From NCBI GenBank assembly GCA_963752225.1, contig CAVVXS010000007.1, forward strand, positions 930,001 to 994,000: a DNA stretch of 64,000 nucleotides, read 5' to 3'. This stretch comes from JBBROS01 sp963752225. Lineage in GTDB: Bacteria; Pseudomonadota; Alphaproteobacteria; Acetobacterales; Acetobacteraceae. How positions within the stretch are numbered: the stretch's first letter is position 1; every line of letters begins with the position of its first letter. The position numbers were made by a program, and so were the translations under genes. Positions 35,176 through 44,736 of this stretch are shown one piece after another. Under the pieces are notes generated by a model. That model ran no database searches and had not been told where the DNA came from. It worked only from the letters and a program-made list of their open reading frames with translations.

Positions 35176-35462
35176 CTAGGCCCAGCGGAACATTGCCACC
35201 CCGAACAGGACCGACGCAACGATGGCGGGCCAGGCGTCGACGCCGCCGAACCCGATCCACAGCACGTGGATGACCGCAGCCCCGAGCAAGGTGACGAACA
35301 GCCGGTCGCCGCGCGTGGTCGGAAAGCGCAGGATGCCGCGCCGCGGCAGCTCCGGCCGCCGCACCGCCAGCGCCGTCATGATCGTCAGCGTCGCGGCGAT
35401 CAGCGCGAAGAACAGCGCCGTCTGCCAGGTCCATGCCATCCAGGCGAAGGCGGGTGAGTCTG

Positions 35463-35466
<4 letters not shown>
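35176..35466 (-). CDS. glpU: Small membrane subunit of the glycerol transporter (DUF2160)
   Basis: A 96-residue protein with two to three membrane spans (TWQTALFFALIAATLTIMTA; GDRLFVTLLGAAVIHVLWIG) of the DUF2160 type, found between permease and binding-protein genes in glycerol ABC operons. Its exact role in the complex is not established. The start overlaps the stop of glpQ as ATGA. Confidence 0.88.
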
Positions 35467-36256
<790 letters not shown>

Positions 36257-36260
<4 letters not shown>

Positions 36261-37147
36261 GGCGCCGGCTCCTTCGGCGCGTCGAGCTGGGTCATGGCGG
36301 TGAAGAAGATCCAGCACACCAGCAGCGTCATGAGGTTGTAGACGAGGCTCATGGCGGCCGCCTTGCCGAGGTCGAACTGCCCGAGCGCCAGTTTCACCAG
36401 ATCGATCGACAGGAACGTCGTCGAGTTGCCGGGTCCCCCGCCCGTCACCACGAACGGCTCGGTGTAGATCATGAAGCTGTCGATGAAGCGGAGGAGGATA
36501 CCGATGACCAGGACGCGCTTAAGCTTCGGGAGCTCGATATTTCGAAAGATCGACCAGCGGCTGGCGCCGTCGATCCGCGCCGCCTGGTAGTAGGCGTCCG
36601 GGATAGCCCGCAGCCCGGCAAAGCACAGCAGAGCGACCAGCGACGTCCAATGCCAGACGTCCATGATGATGACGGTGAACCAGGCCGCGGTGGCGTTGCC
36701 GGCGTAGTTGTAGTCGATCCCGAGCGCGTTCACCGCGGCGCCGAACAGGCCGATATCGCCGCGCGCGAACACCTGCCAGATGGTACCGACCACGTTCCAC
36801 GGGACCAACAGCGGCAGCGCCATCACCACCAAGGTCGCCGCCAGCCGCCAGCCCTCGCGCGGCATGCAGAGTGCCACCAAGATGCCGAGCGGCACCTCGA
36901 TCGCCAGGATCACCGCGGAGAAGACCAGGTTGCGCGCGAGCGCGTCGAGGAAGCGGCCGCCCAGCTCGCTCGAGGGGTCGAGCAGCTCGCGGAACCAGCC
37001 CATGCCGTTCCAGAAGAACTGGTTGTTCCCGAAGCTGTCCTGCACCGAGTAGTTGACCACCGTCATCAGCGGCAGCAGCGCCGAGAACAGCACGACCACG
37101 AACACCGGCAGCACCAGCAGCCAGGCGCGGTTGTCCATCGGTTTCAT
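36257..37147 (-). CDS. glpP: Glycerol ABC transporter permease
   Basis: A 296-residue permease of the MalF-type with six main spans; the EAA-like docking loop is AIPDAYYQAARIDGASRWSI. It pairs with GlpQ to form the channel. The ATG at 37147 overlaps the stop of glpT, again as ATGA, so the transporter genes are tightly coupled in translation. Confidence 0.92.
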
Positions 37148-38220
37148 TGAGGCACGACCCGAACGTCGTCGGCGTAGACGTGAACGCGCGCCGGGTCGAG
37201 CTGCAGCCGCGCCTGCGTGCCGTCGATGGCGACGTCCCCGCGCACGGTGGCGACCAGCTTGTGCGGGCCGAGCCGCACCCGCGCCAGCCGCACCCGGCCC
37301 AGATCGTCGATCCGGTCCACCGTCACCGGCACGCCCGCGGCACCTGGCCCGGCCAATTCGGAGAAGTCGGGGCGGACCCCGATCTGCACCCGCCCGGACG
37401 GCGGCGCGTAGCGGCCTGCCAGCCCGATTGCGTGCCCCTCGATGCGGGCCTGGGCGCCGTCGATCGAAGCCGGCAGCAGGTTCATGCCGGGCGAGCCGAT
37501 GAAGTGGCCGACGAAGGTGTGGTCGGGCCGGTCGAACAGCTCGGCGGGAGTGCCGACCTGCAGCACCTGGCCGCCGTTCATGACGACAACCTGGTCGGCG
37601 AAGGTCAGCGCCTCGGTCTGGTCGTGCGTCACGTAGATCATCAGCAGGTCGAGCGCCCGGTGCACCGCCTTCAGCTTCGACCGCAGCTCCCATTTCAGGC
37701 CGGGGTCGATCACCGTCAGCGGCTCGTCGAACAGCACCGCCGCCACGTCCTGCCGCACCAGGCCGCGCCCCAGCGAGATCTTCTGCTTGGCGTCAGCCGA
37801 CAGGTTGCGGGCGGGGCGATCGAGCACGTCGGTCAGGCCGAGCATGGCGGCGGTCTGCGCCACCCGCGCCTTCACCTCCGGCGCCTTCATGCCGCGGTTG
37901 CGGAGGGGAAAGGCGAGGTTCCCGGCCACCGTCATCGTGTCGTAGATGACCGGGAATTGGAACACCTGGGCGATGTTGCGCCGCTCGGTCGGCAGGTCGG
38001 TCACGTCGGTGTCGTCGAACAGCAGCCGCCCGGCGCTCGGGTGCACCAGGCCCGAAATGATGTTCAGCAGCGTCGTCTTGCCGCAGCCGCTGGGACCGAG
38101 CAGCGCGTAGGACAGGCCCTGCTGCCACACGAGATGCAGCGGCCGCAGCGCGTAGTCGGCGTCCGATTGCGGCCGCGGGCCGTAGGCGTGGGCAATGCCG
38201 TCGAGCGTGATGCGGGCCAT
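37144..38220 (-). CDS. glpT: Glycerol ABC transporter ATPase (divergent signature)
   Basis: A 358-residue ABC ATPase with a C-terminal MalK-like regulatory domain. Walker A is GPSGCGKTTLL and Walker B is VLFDEPLTVID. The signature is NLSADAKQKISLGRGLVR rather than LSGGQ, a variant also known in GlpT of rhizobia. The switch His is in YVTHDQTEAL. With GlpS it forms a heterodimeric ATPase pair for glycerol import. It begins at the ATG overlapping the glpS stop. Confidence 0.92.
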   Translation of the reverse strand: MARITLDGIAHAYGPRPQSDADYALRPLHLVWQQGLSYALLGPSGCGKTTLLNIISGLVHPSAGRLLFDDTDVTDLPTERRNIAQVFQFPVIYDTMTVAGNLAFPLRNRGMKAPEVKARVAQTAAMLGLTDVLDRPARNLSADAKQKISLGRGLVRQDVAAVLFDEPLTVIDPGLKWELRSKLKAVHRALDLLMIYVTHDQTEALTFADQVVVMNGGQVLQVGTPAELFDRPDHTFVGHFIGSPGMNLLPASIDGAQARIEGHAIGLAGRYAPPSGRVQIGVRPDFSELAGPGAAGVPVTVDRIDDLGRVRLARVRLGPHKLVATVRGDVAIDGTQARLQLDPARVHVYADDVRVVPQ

Positions 38221-39260
38221 CAGGCGGCGGCCTCGACCGAGCGGGATATGCCCGGCAGGAACCGGCCGGCGGCGTCGAATGCCATCACGTGCGCCGGGTC
38301 GACATGCAGCCGCACCGGCTGGCCCGGCGGCAGGTCCACCACGCCGCGCACCAGCGCGACCCAGCGGTCCGGTCCGACGTCCACATGGACGAAGCTTTCC
38401 GAACCGGTGATTTCGGTCACCGACACGGTGCCCTCGAAGCCCACCGCGCCCGGCGGCGGCGCGCCCAGCCCCAGGTGCTCGGCGCGGAACCCCACCCGCG
38501 TGGTGCCCGCCGGCAGGCCCGGCAGCGCGCCCGCCGCGGCTTCGTTGAGCGGCGGGTCGCTGAACACCCGCGCCGCTTCCAGCGTCTCGGGCCGGCGGTA
38601 CACGGAAGCGGTCGGCCCGCTTTGCGTGACCCGGCCTTCCCACAGCGTCGTGGTGCGGCCGCCGAGCAGCAGCGCCTCGGCCGGCTCGGTCGTCGCATAG
38701 ACCAGGATGGCGCCGGTGCGGGCGAACAGCGGCGGCAACTCCTCCCGCAGTTCTTCCCGCAGCTTGTAATCGAGGTTGGCGAGCGGCTCGTCCAACAGCA
38801 CCAGCGACGCCCGCTTCACCAGGGCCCGGGCGATCGCGGTGCGCTGCTGCTGCCCGCCCGACAGCGCGCCGGGCAGACGCCGCAGCAACGGTTCGAGCCG
38901 CAGCAGCCGCGCCGCCTCGGCGACCCGCGCCTCGATCTCCGCCCGCTTGAGCCCGGCGACCCGCAGCGGCGAGGCGATGTTCTCGTACACGCTCAGCGTC
39001 GGGTAATTGACAAATTGCTGGTACACCATCGCCACCGAACGCTGCCGCACTGGCACCCCGGTGACGTCGGCGCCGTCCAGCAGGATGCGGCCGCGATCCG
39101 GCCGGTCGAGCCCGCCCATCACCCGCATCAAGGACGTCTTGCCCGACAGCGTCGGCCCCAGCAGCACGTTGAGCGTGCCGCGCTCGAGCGTCATCGACAC
39201 GCCGTCCAGCACCACGGCGCCCGGCAAGCCCATGCCGACATCCTCGAGCACCAGGCTCAT
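38220..39260 (-). CDS. glpS: Glycerol ABC transporter ATPase
   Basis: A 346-residue ABC ATPase. Walker A is GPTLSGKTSLM, the signature is a canonical LSGGQQQR, Walker B is LVLLDEPLANLD, and a Thr replaces the switch His (VYATTEPAEAL), complementary to GlpT, which has the His but a poor signature. This implies one standard and one degenerate ATP site in a GlpS-GlpT heterodimer (inference). Start overlaps the glpD stop (ATGA). Confidence 0.92.
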   Translation of the reverse strand: MSLVLEDVGMGLPGAVVLDGVSMTLERGTLNVLLGPTLSGKTSLMRVMGGLDRPDRGRILLDGADVTGVPVRQRSVAMVYQQFVNYPTLSVYENIASPLRVAGLKRAEIEARVAEAARLLRLEPLLRRLPGALSGGQQQRTAIARALVKRASLVLLDEPLANLDYKLREELREELPPLFARTGAILVYATTEPAEALLLGGRTTTLWEGRVTQSGPTASVYRRPETLEAARVFSDPPLNEAAAGALPGLPAGTTRVGFRAEHLGLGAPPPGAVGFEGTVSVTEITGSESFVHVDVGPDRWVALVRGVVDLPPGQPVRLHVDPAHVMAFDAAGRFLPGISRSVEAAA

Positions 39261-40786
39261 GCCACCGCCCGATCGGCCCGGCCGGCACCGGCCATTGCCG
39301 CGTCGAGCGCCTCGATCTGCGCCGGCGTGAGCCGCAGCCCGAGCTTCGAGCGGCGCCACACCACGTCGGCGGCGCGGGTCGCCCATTCCTCGCGCCGGAG
39401 ATAGGCGACCTCCGCCTCGGTCAGCCCGGCCCCATAGTCGCGGCCGAGATCGGTCACGCTATGCGCGTCGCCGACGATTGCGGCGGCCCGGGTGCCGTAA
39501 GCACGCACGAGGCGGCGGGCCAGCGCTGCCGGCAGGAACGGGGCGCGCGCCGACAAGCGCGCCACTTCGGCGTCGAACCCGGTCTGCGGAAAGTCGCCGC
39601 CCGGCAACGGTTCGGCCGCGGTCCATCCGGCAGCGCGCCCGGACGGCGCCGGCAGATGGGGCGCGAGCCGTTCCAACGCCGCCTCGGCCAGCCGCCGGTA
39701 GGTGGTGATCTTGCCGCCGAACACCGACAGCACCGCACCGGCGCCGGCCGGAGCGTCGACCGTCAGCACGTAGTCGCGGGTGGCTTCCTGCGCCACCGAG
39801 GCGCCGTCGTCATACAGCGGCCGCACGCCCGAATAGGACCACACGACCTGGTCCGGCGTCACCGGGCGGACGAAATACTCGCTCGCGGCGCGGCAGATAT
39901 AATCAACCTCCTCCGCCGTTGCGTGCACCTCGGCCGGGTCGCCGTGGTAGTCGCGGTCGGTGGTGCCGATCAGGGTGAAGTCGGTCTCATACGGAATGGC
40001 GAAGAAGATCCGCCCGTCCGCGTTCTGGAAGATGTAGCAGCGGTCGTGCTCGTATAACCGGCGCACCACCACGTGGCTGCCCTGGACCATCCGCACCGTG
40101 GCGGGCACGTTCGAGCGCATGACGTTCGATAGCACGTCGCCGACCCACGGGCCCGCCGCATTCACCAACGCGCCGGCCCGCCGCTCGTGCCGCCGCCCGG
40201 CCTCGTCCTCCAACATCAGGATCCAGCCGTGCCCATCGCGCGTCGCGGACACGACGCGGGTGCGGACCGCGATGTCGGCGCCGCGGTCGGCGGCGTCGCG
40301 CGCGTTCAGCACGACCATGCGGCTGTCCTCGACCCAGCAATCCGAATACTCGAACGCGAGGTCGAAGCTAGGCTTCAAGGGCGCCCCGGCCGGGTCGCGC
40401 GTGAGGTGCAGGGTGCGGGTCTTCGGCAGCAGCCGCCGTCCGCCCAGGTGGTCATACAGGAACAGCCCGGCGCGCAGCATCCAAGCCGGGCGCTGCCCCT
40501 TCATGTGCGGCAGGACGAAGCGCAGCGGCCAAACGACGTGCGGCGCGATGCGCCAGATCGTCTCCCGCTCGAGCAGCGCTTCCCGCACCAGCCGGAATTC
40601 GCGATGCTCGAGGTAGCGCAGGCCGCCATGGATCAGCTTGGTGGAGGCCGACGAGGTGCCGCCGCCGAGGTCGCCCTGCTCGCACAGCAGCACCGACCAG
40701 CCGCGGCCGGCCGCATCGCGGGCGATGCCGCTGCCGTTGATCCCCCCGCCGATGACCGCCAAGTCGTAGGTCCGATCGGATTGCAC
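39257..40786 (-). CDS. glpD: Aerobic glycerol-3-phosphate dehydrogenase
   Basis: A 509-residue membrane-associated FAD enzyme that oxidises glycerol 3-phosphate to dihydroxyacetone phosphate and reduces quinone. The FAD-binding start is DLAVIGGGINGSGIARDAAG, followed by GGTSSASTKLIHGGLRYLEH, both diagnostic of GlpD. The start codon is GTG (40786). It is first of the transported operon after glpR, and its stop overlaps glpS. Confidence 0.95.
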   Translation of the reverse strand: MQSDRTYDLAVIGGGINGSGIARDAAGRGWSVLLCEQGDLGGGTSSASTKLIHGGLRYLEHREFRLVREALLERETIWRIAPHVVWPLRFVLPHMKGQRPAWMLRAGLFLYDHLGGRRLLPKTRTLHLTRDPAGAPLKPSFDLAFEYSDCWVEDSRMVVLNARDAADRGADIAVRTRVVSATRDGHGWILMLEDEAGRRHERRAGALVNAAGPWVGDVLSNVMRSNVPATVRMVQGSHVVVRRLYEHDRCYIFQNADGRIFFAIPYETDFTLIGTTDRDYHGDPAEVHATAEEVDYICRAASEYFVRPVTPDQVVWSYSGVRPLYDDGASVAQEATRDYVLTVDAPAGAGAVLSVFGGKITTYRRLAEAALERLAPHLPAPSGRAAGWTAAEPLPGGDFPQTGFDAEVARLSARAPFLPAALARRLVRAYGTRAAAIVGDAHSVTDLGRDYGAGLTEAEVAYLRREEWATRAADVVWRRSKLGLRLTPAQIEALDAAMAGAGRADRAVA

Positions 40787-40793
40787 GGTCCGC

Positions 40794-40849
40794 TTTCGGT
40801 TTGTTCGGTTCGAAGCCTATTCCGAGCAAAACCGAACCGCAAGCGAACA
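40794..40849. promoter_or_regulatory. Candidate GlpR operator upstream of glpD
   Basis: The 72-bp gap between glpR and glpD has inverted TTCGGTT/AACCGAA-type units: TTTCGGTTTGTTCGGTTCG (40794-40812) and GCAAAACCGAACCGCAAGCG (40826-40845), followed by AACA. DeoR-family regulators bind repeated short TTCG-rich units, and glpR and glpD are read in the same direction, so this could be an internal promoter-operator. Position and repetition are seen; binding is inferred. Confidence 0.5.
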
Positions 40850-40858
40850 ATGGTTGGC

Positions 40859-41722
40859 TCAATCCTCCGGCTCCAGCGGGCCTCCCGCTTCCACCACCGT
40901 GACGTCGTGCGCCCGGCACAACTCGGCGGCAGCGGCATCGAGCCGGTCCGTCACCAGCACGTCCACCTCCGCCAGATGCGCGACCCGCACCGGCGCCTGA
41001 CGGGCGAACTTGCTGCTATCGGTCACCAGCAGCACGCGGCGGGCATGCTCGACGATGGCGCGGCTGACGCGGACTTCGCGCAGGTCGAAATCGAGCAGCG
41101 TGCCGTCGGCGTCGATCGCCGACGTGCCGATCACGGCGGTGTCGACCCGGAACTGGCTGATCATCTCGACCGTGGCCGCCCCCGTGACGCCGCCATCGGC
41201 GCGGCGCACGGTGCCGCCGGCCATCACCACCTCGATGCCGGGCCGCTGATAGAGCTCGGTCGCGACATGGAGGTTGTTGGTGATCACGAGCAGGCCCTCG
41301 TGACGGTGCAGCGCCCGGGCCACTTCCTCCGTGGTGGTGCCGATGTTGATGAACAAGGAGGAATGCGAGGGGATCAGCGCTGCCGCAGCAGCGCCGATCA
41401 GCCGCTTGTGCGGCTGCGACACCAGCCGACGCGCTTCGTAGGCGAGGTTCGCGACCCCCGACGCCACCATGGCGCCGCCATGCACCCGGGTCAGCAGGCG
41501 CTGCTCGCAGAGCTCGTTGAGGTCGCGGCGGATGGTCTGCTGGGTGACGCGGAACCGCTCGGCGAGGTCGTCCACGCTGACCCGCCCGGTTTCCCGGGCG
41601 ACCGCCATGATCTCCCCATGGCGCCGCGGCGAGGTGGCCGCCGGGCCGGCGCCCGCGGCAGGGCGCAAGCGGACCACGCGGTCGCCGCCCTTCCCGTCCG
41701 CGTTGGGATCACCGGGTTGCAT
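40859..41722 (-). CDS. glpR: DeoR-family glycerol-3-phosphate regulon repressor
   Basis: A 287-residue regulator: N-terminal DeoR helix-turn-helix (RHGEIMAVARETGRVSVDDL, then RVTQQTIRRDLNELCEQRLL) and a C-terminal sugar-phosphate-sensing domain (LFINIGTTTEEVARALHRHE; VDTAVIGTSAIDADGTLLDF). Sits directly upstream of glpD in the same orientation, as expected of the operon's repressor, with glycerol 3-phosphate as the probable inducer. Start ATG at 41722 includes ~30 extra N-terminal residues of low complexity. Confidence 0.92.
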   Translation of the reverse strand: MQPGDPNADGKGGDRVVRLRPAAGAGPAATSPRRHGEIMAVARETGRVSVDDLAERFRVTQQTIRRDLNELCEQRLLTRVHGGAMVASGVANLAYEARRLVSQPHKRLIGAAAAALIPSHSSLFINIGTTTEEVARALHRHEGLLVITNNLHVATELYQRPGIEVVMAGGTVRRADGGVTGAATVEMISQFRVDTAVIGTSAIDADGTLLDFDLREVRVSRAIVEHARRVLLVTDSSKFARQAPVRVAHLAEVDVLVTDRLDAAAAELCRAHDVTVVEAGGPLEPED

Positions 41723-41806
41723 GTCGCGACGTGCGTCCTCCCGCCTCTGCCGAGCCTACTCGGTCCGTACCACCGGCGTCACGTCCGGCGCGTCGGGAGG
41801 CGGTGA

Positions 41807-42133
41807 TCAGCCCCCGCGCGCTTCGAGCACCTTGGTGAGCACGCTGCCCGCCGTCATGGCGCCGGGCCAGCCGGTGTAGAAGGCCAGGTGAGTGATGAGC
41901 TCGGCCAATTCGTCGGCGGTGACGCCGTTGTCGAGCGCGCGGCCGAGATGGCCTTCGAGCTGCTCCGGGCGGTAGCACGACACGAGGGCGGCGACGGTGA
42001 TCAGGCTGCGGTCGCGCTTGCCCAGTCCGGGCCGCTCCCAGACGTCGCCGAAGATCAGCTTCTCGGTGTAGTCGATCAGTGCCGGGACGGATTTGCGCAC
42101 GCGCTCGCGGGCGGGGGCCGGGGGTGTTGCCAT
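41807..42133 (-). CDS. Carboxymuconolactone decarboxylase family protein
   Basis: A 108-residue all-helical AhpD-like protein. The core reads LGKRDRSLITVAALVSCYRP then GHLGRALDNGVTADELAELI and ends THLAFYTGWPGAM. It lacks the CxxC pair of alkylhydroperoxidases. It is last of three minus-strand genes; the other two are a lactonase-like hydrolase and a second member of the same family, hinting at lactone or aromatic ring-cleavage chemistry. Confidence 0.88.
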   Translation of the reverse strand: MATPPAPARERVRKSVPALIDYTEKLIFGDVWERPGLGKRDRSLITVAALVSCYRPEQLEGHLGRALDNGVTADELAELITHLAFYTGWPGAMTAGSVLTKVLEARGG

Positions 42134-42158
42134 AGTGTGCTCCTGTCGGATGGGCGGG

Positions 42159-42962
42159 TTAGCGGGATGGGGCGACGTCGAGGCGAACCGCGATGCCTTC
42201 CAGATGCGGGCGGGCGGCGGGGTAGCGGCGCATCACCTCGGGGTCGTGGCCGGGAACGATGTGCTGCATCGAAGGCGCCGCGTCGCGGATCAGGTCGTGG
42301 CCGACGAGCATGTCGGCAATGTTGACGCAGATCGTGAACGGCCGGTACTGCTCCATGTTCTCGTAGAAATGCGACGTGTCGGAGGCCAGCACCACCCAGC
42401 CGCGGGCAGTGTGCACGCGCACGAATTGCAGCCCCGCCGAGTGGCCCGGCGCCGGCCGCAGCTCGATCCCCGGTGCCAGCTGCACCGGACCATTATAAAG
42501 CCGCACCCGGCCCTTGTAGTTGAGCCGCACCAGCTCGACGACGTCGTCCACCTCGAAACTCTGGCGCAGCGCCGGATAACGCATGTAGCGGCCGACCGCA
42601 TAGTGCAGGTCGGGCTCCTGCAGGTGGAATTGCGCCGCTGGGAAGCGGTCGAGGTTGCCGACGTGATCGTAATGCAGGTGGGTCAGCACCACGTCCTGGA
42701 CCGTGTCGGGATCGACGTCCAGCAGCCGCAGCGATTCGACCGGATCGCGCAGGTGCTCCCGTTTGCGCTGCGCCGCGACGGCGGCGGTGAAGCCGACATC
42801 GACCACCACCGCCCGATCCCGCCCGCGGATCAGCCACACGTAATAATCCATCGGCATCGGCGCGTCGTGCGGGTCGCCGCCGATGAAATGGTCCGACCGC
42901 ATGGCATCACGCCGGGCATAGCGGATGGCGAAAGCTTCGTAGCGGGGCAGCGTGTCGTCCAT
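42159..42962 (-). CDS. Metallo-beta-lactamase fold hydrolase (N-acyl homoserine lactonase-like)
   Basis: A 267-residue hydrolase of the AttM/AiiA-like branch. Metal ligands H95, H97, D99 and H100 lie in TLTHLHYDHVGN-like sequence (THLHYDHVGN); further ligands are in PGHSAGLQ and SDTSHF, and the final GHD motif is VPGHDPEVM. Such enzymes open lactone rings, including homoserine lactones. The ATG at 42962 follows GAGGGA. It sits between two carboxymuconolactone-decarboxylase-like genes, which suggests a small lactone pathway; quorum quenching is only one possibility. Confidence 0.87.
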   Translation of the reverse strand: MDDTLPRYEAFAIRYARRDAMRSDHFIGGDPHDAPMPMDYYVWLIRGRDRAVVVDVGFTAAVAAQRKREHLRDPVESLRLLDVDPDTVQDVVLTHLHYDHVGNLDRFPAAQFHLQEPDLHYAVGRYMRYPALRQSFEVDDVVELVRLNYKGRVRLYNGPVQLAPGIELRPAPGHSAGLQFVRVHTARGWVVLASDTSHFYENMEQYRPFTICVNIADMLVGHDLIRDAAPSMQHIVPGHDPEVMRRYPAARPHLEGIAVRLDVAPSR

Positions 42963-43075
42963 GATGGGGTCCCTCAAGCGCCGAGATCAGGCCTCGCGGA
43001 TGCCGCGGCCGGGCAGCAGCGGCGGCGCGTGCCGGTCGAAGGCGTGCAGCGTCGGTCGCAGATGTCTTCGGGCGC

Positions 43076-43471
43076 TTACCGGTGCGGCGTCAGCGCGCCT
43101 TCGGCCAGCAGAACTTCGTGCGCCGCCTTGAAGGCGTCGAGCCCGGCCGGGATGCCGCAATACGCGGTCGCGTGCAGCAAGGTGGCTTTGATCTCCTCCA
43201 CCGTGACCCCGTTGGTGAGCGCCCCCTTCACGTGCAGCTTGATCTCGGGCGCGCGGTTCAGCGCGGTCAGCATGGCGAGGTTGATGAGGCTGCGGGTTTT
43301 GCGGTCGAGCGTCGGGTCGCCCCACGCCCAGCCCCAGGCCCAGCTGGTGGTGGCGCGCTGGAACGCCATCATGAAATCGTCGGCTTTCGCCATCGAGGCG
43401 TCGACATATTCGGCGCCCAGCACCTCACGACGGATCGGCAGGCCTTTGTCGAACAGCGCTTCGTCGGACAT
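43076..43471 (-). CDS. 4-carboxymuconolactone decarboxylase-like protein
   Basis: A 131-residue helical protein resembling PcaC: GLPIRREVLGAEYVDASMAK at the N-terminus, then TLDRKTRSLINLAMLTALNR and HVKGALTNGVTVEEIKATLL with the conserved HATAYCGIPAGLDAFKAA end. PcaC acts in protocatechuate breakdown, but no other pca gene is nearby. It is the first of the three-gene group 41807-43471. Confidence 0.9.
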   Translation of the reverse strand: MSDEALFDKGLPIRREVLGAEYVDASMAKADDFMMAFQRATTSWAWGWAWGDPTLDRKTRSLINLAMLTALNRAPEIKLHVKGALTNGVTVEEIKATLLHATAYCGIPAGLDAFKAAHEVLLAEGALTPHR

Positions 43472-43524
43472 CGGTTCCTCCCGGCAGCATTGCGCTGAAC
43501 CCTAGGCGGGGGGAAGAGAACCGG

Positions 43525-43962
43525 TCAATGGAAGGGCCGGACCAGGCCGACCCGGATGCGCTCGTCCGGGCCGAGCCGGGCGGCGTCGGACGAAGCGGTC
43601 GGCAGCGCCCGCAGCTCGCCGGGTTTGAGGTCCAGCAGGGCGACATGCTCGCCCAGCAGCGCCACCGCGGCGACCGGGACCGCTACCGAGCGGCCGCCGA
43701 TACCGAGCACGCCGCCGATCCGCACCACCAGCGCCAACGCGCCGTCCGCTCCCCGGGTCACGCCTTCGACCCGGCCCAGCACGGGCTGCGCCTCGATCGG
43801 CTCCAGCAACTGCCGGCCGACCAAGTCGCCGACCCGGACCGGTTGCGGGAAGCGCTTGCCGGCGGCGGCCTCCGCCGCGGCGGGCGGGGGTCCGGGCGTT
43901 TGGGCGAACGCGGCCGAGGGGGCGAGCAAAGGCAGGATCAACGCGAGAATGGCTAGCCGCAT
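43525..43962 (-). CDS. Secreted PRC-barrel-like protein of unknown function
   Basis: A 145-residue protein with a signal peptide (LAILALILPLLAPSAAFAQ) and a beta-rich mature part (VRVGDLVGRQLLEPIEAQPV; RSVAVPVAAVALLGEHVALL) resembling PRC-barrel-type domains of secreted alphaproteobacterial proteins. No catalytic motif. It is divergent from the cytochrome b-like gene at 44071 with about 108 bp between. Confidence 0.68.
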   Translation of the reverse strand: MRLAILALILPLLAPSAAFAQTPGPPPAAAEAAAGKRFPQPVRVGDLVGRQLLEPIEAQPVLGRVEGVTRGADGALALVVRIGGVLGIGGRSVAVPVAAVALLGEHVALLDLKPGELRALPTASSDAARLGPDERIRVGLVRPFH

Positions 43963-44070
43963 GGCGGGCTCCGATGGGTGGCGGAACCGGTTCGGTTCGG
44001 CGGCAGCAAAAGTTTCCCCGTCGCCGCGGCGCCGATGTTACGATCGGCGGCGACGCTGCGAACAGACCGC

Positions 44071-44736
44071 ATGAGCACGACAACAGCCTCCGAACACTCC
44101 GCTTCGGGCCGTCGCCTGCATCCTTGGCCGGTGCGCATCATGCACTGGACCAATGCGGTCGCCATGCTCGTGATGATCGGCTCCGGCTGGGGCATCTACA
44201 ACAACTCCGTCATCTTCGGCTCGCTGCATTTCCCGGGCGAGATCAAGCTCGGCGGCTGGGCGGCCAAGAGCCTGCAATGGCATTTCGCCGGCATGTGGCT
44301 GCTGGCGCTGAACGGCTTGGCTTACCTCGGGTACGGCCTGGCGACCGGGCGGCTGCGCGAGCGGCTGCTGCCGATCCGGGTGGCCGAAATCGTGCAAACG
44401 GTTCGGGACACGCTGCATTTCAAGGTCGAGCACGAGGATCTCACGACCTATAACGCGGTGCAGAAGCTGCTTTATATCGTGGTGATGTTGGCCGGCATCG
44501 CGCAGGTCGTCACCGGGCTGGCGATCTGGAAGCCCGTGCAGTTCTCCGGCCTGGTCGGCTTGCTGGGCGGGTTCCAGACGGCGCGGTTGCTGCACTTCAC
44601 CGGCATGGCGGTGATCGTCGGCTTCCTCATGGTGCATGTGGCGCTGTCGCTGCTGGTGCCGGCGACGCTGAAGGCGATGCTGACCGGCGGCCCGGCGGTG
44701 CGAACGCCCGAAGCGATGGCGCGAGGCCGGGGATGA
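44071..44736 (+). CDS. Cytochrome b561-like membrane subunit, copy 1
   Basis: A 221-residue cytochrome b/b6-type protein with four main spans. Probable heme ligands are the His residues in HPWPVRIMHWTNA, in LQWHFAGMW and in LLHFTGMAVIVGFLMVHVAL. It would pass electrons between the quinone pool and the periplasmic molybdenum protein encoded next, with which it overlaps (ATGA). A near-copy of this gene pair follows at 45650-47061. Confidence 0.88.
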   Translation: MSTTTASEHSASGRRLHPWPVRIMHWTNAVAMLVMIGSGWGIYNNSVIFGSLHFPGEIKLGGWAAKSLQWHFAGMWLLALNGLAYLGYGLATGRLRERLLPIRVAEIVQTVRDTLHFKVEHEDLTTYNAVQKLLYIVVMLAGIAQVVTGLAIWKPVQFSGLVGLLGGFQTARLLHFTGMAVIVGFLMVHVALSLLVPATLKAMLTGGPAVRTPEAMARGRG

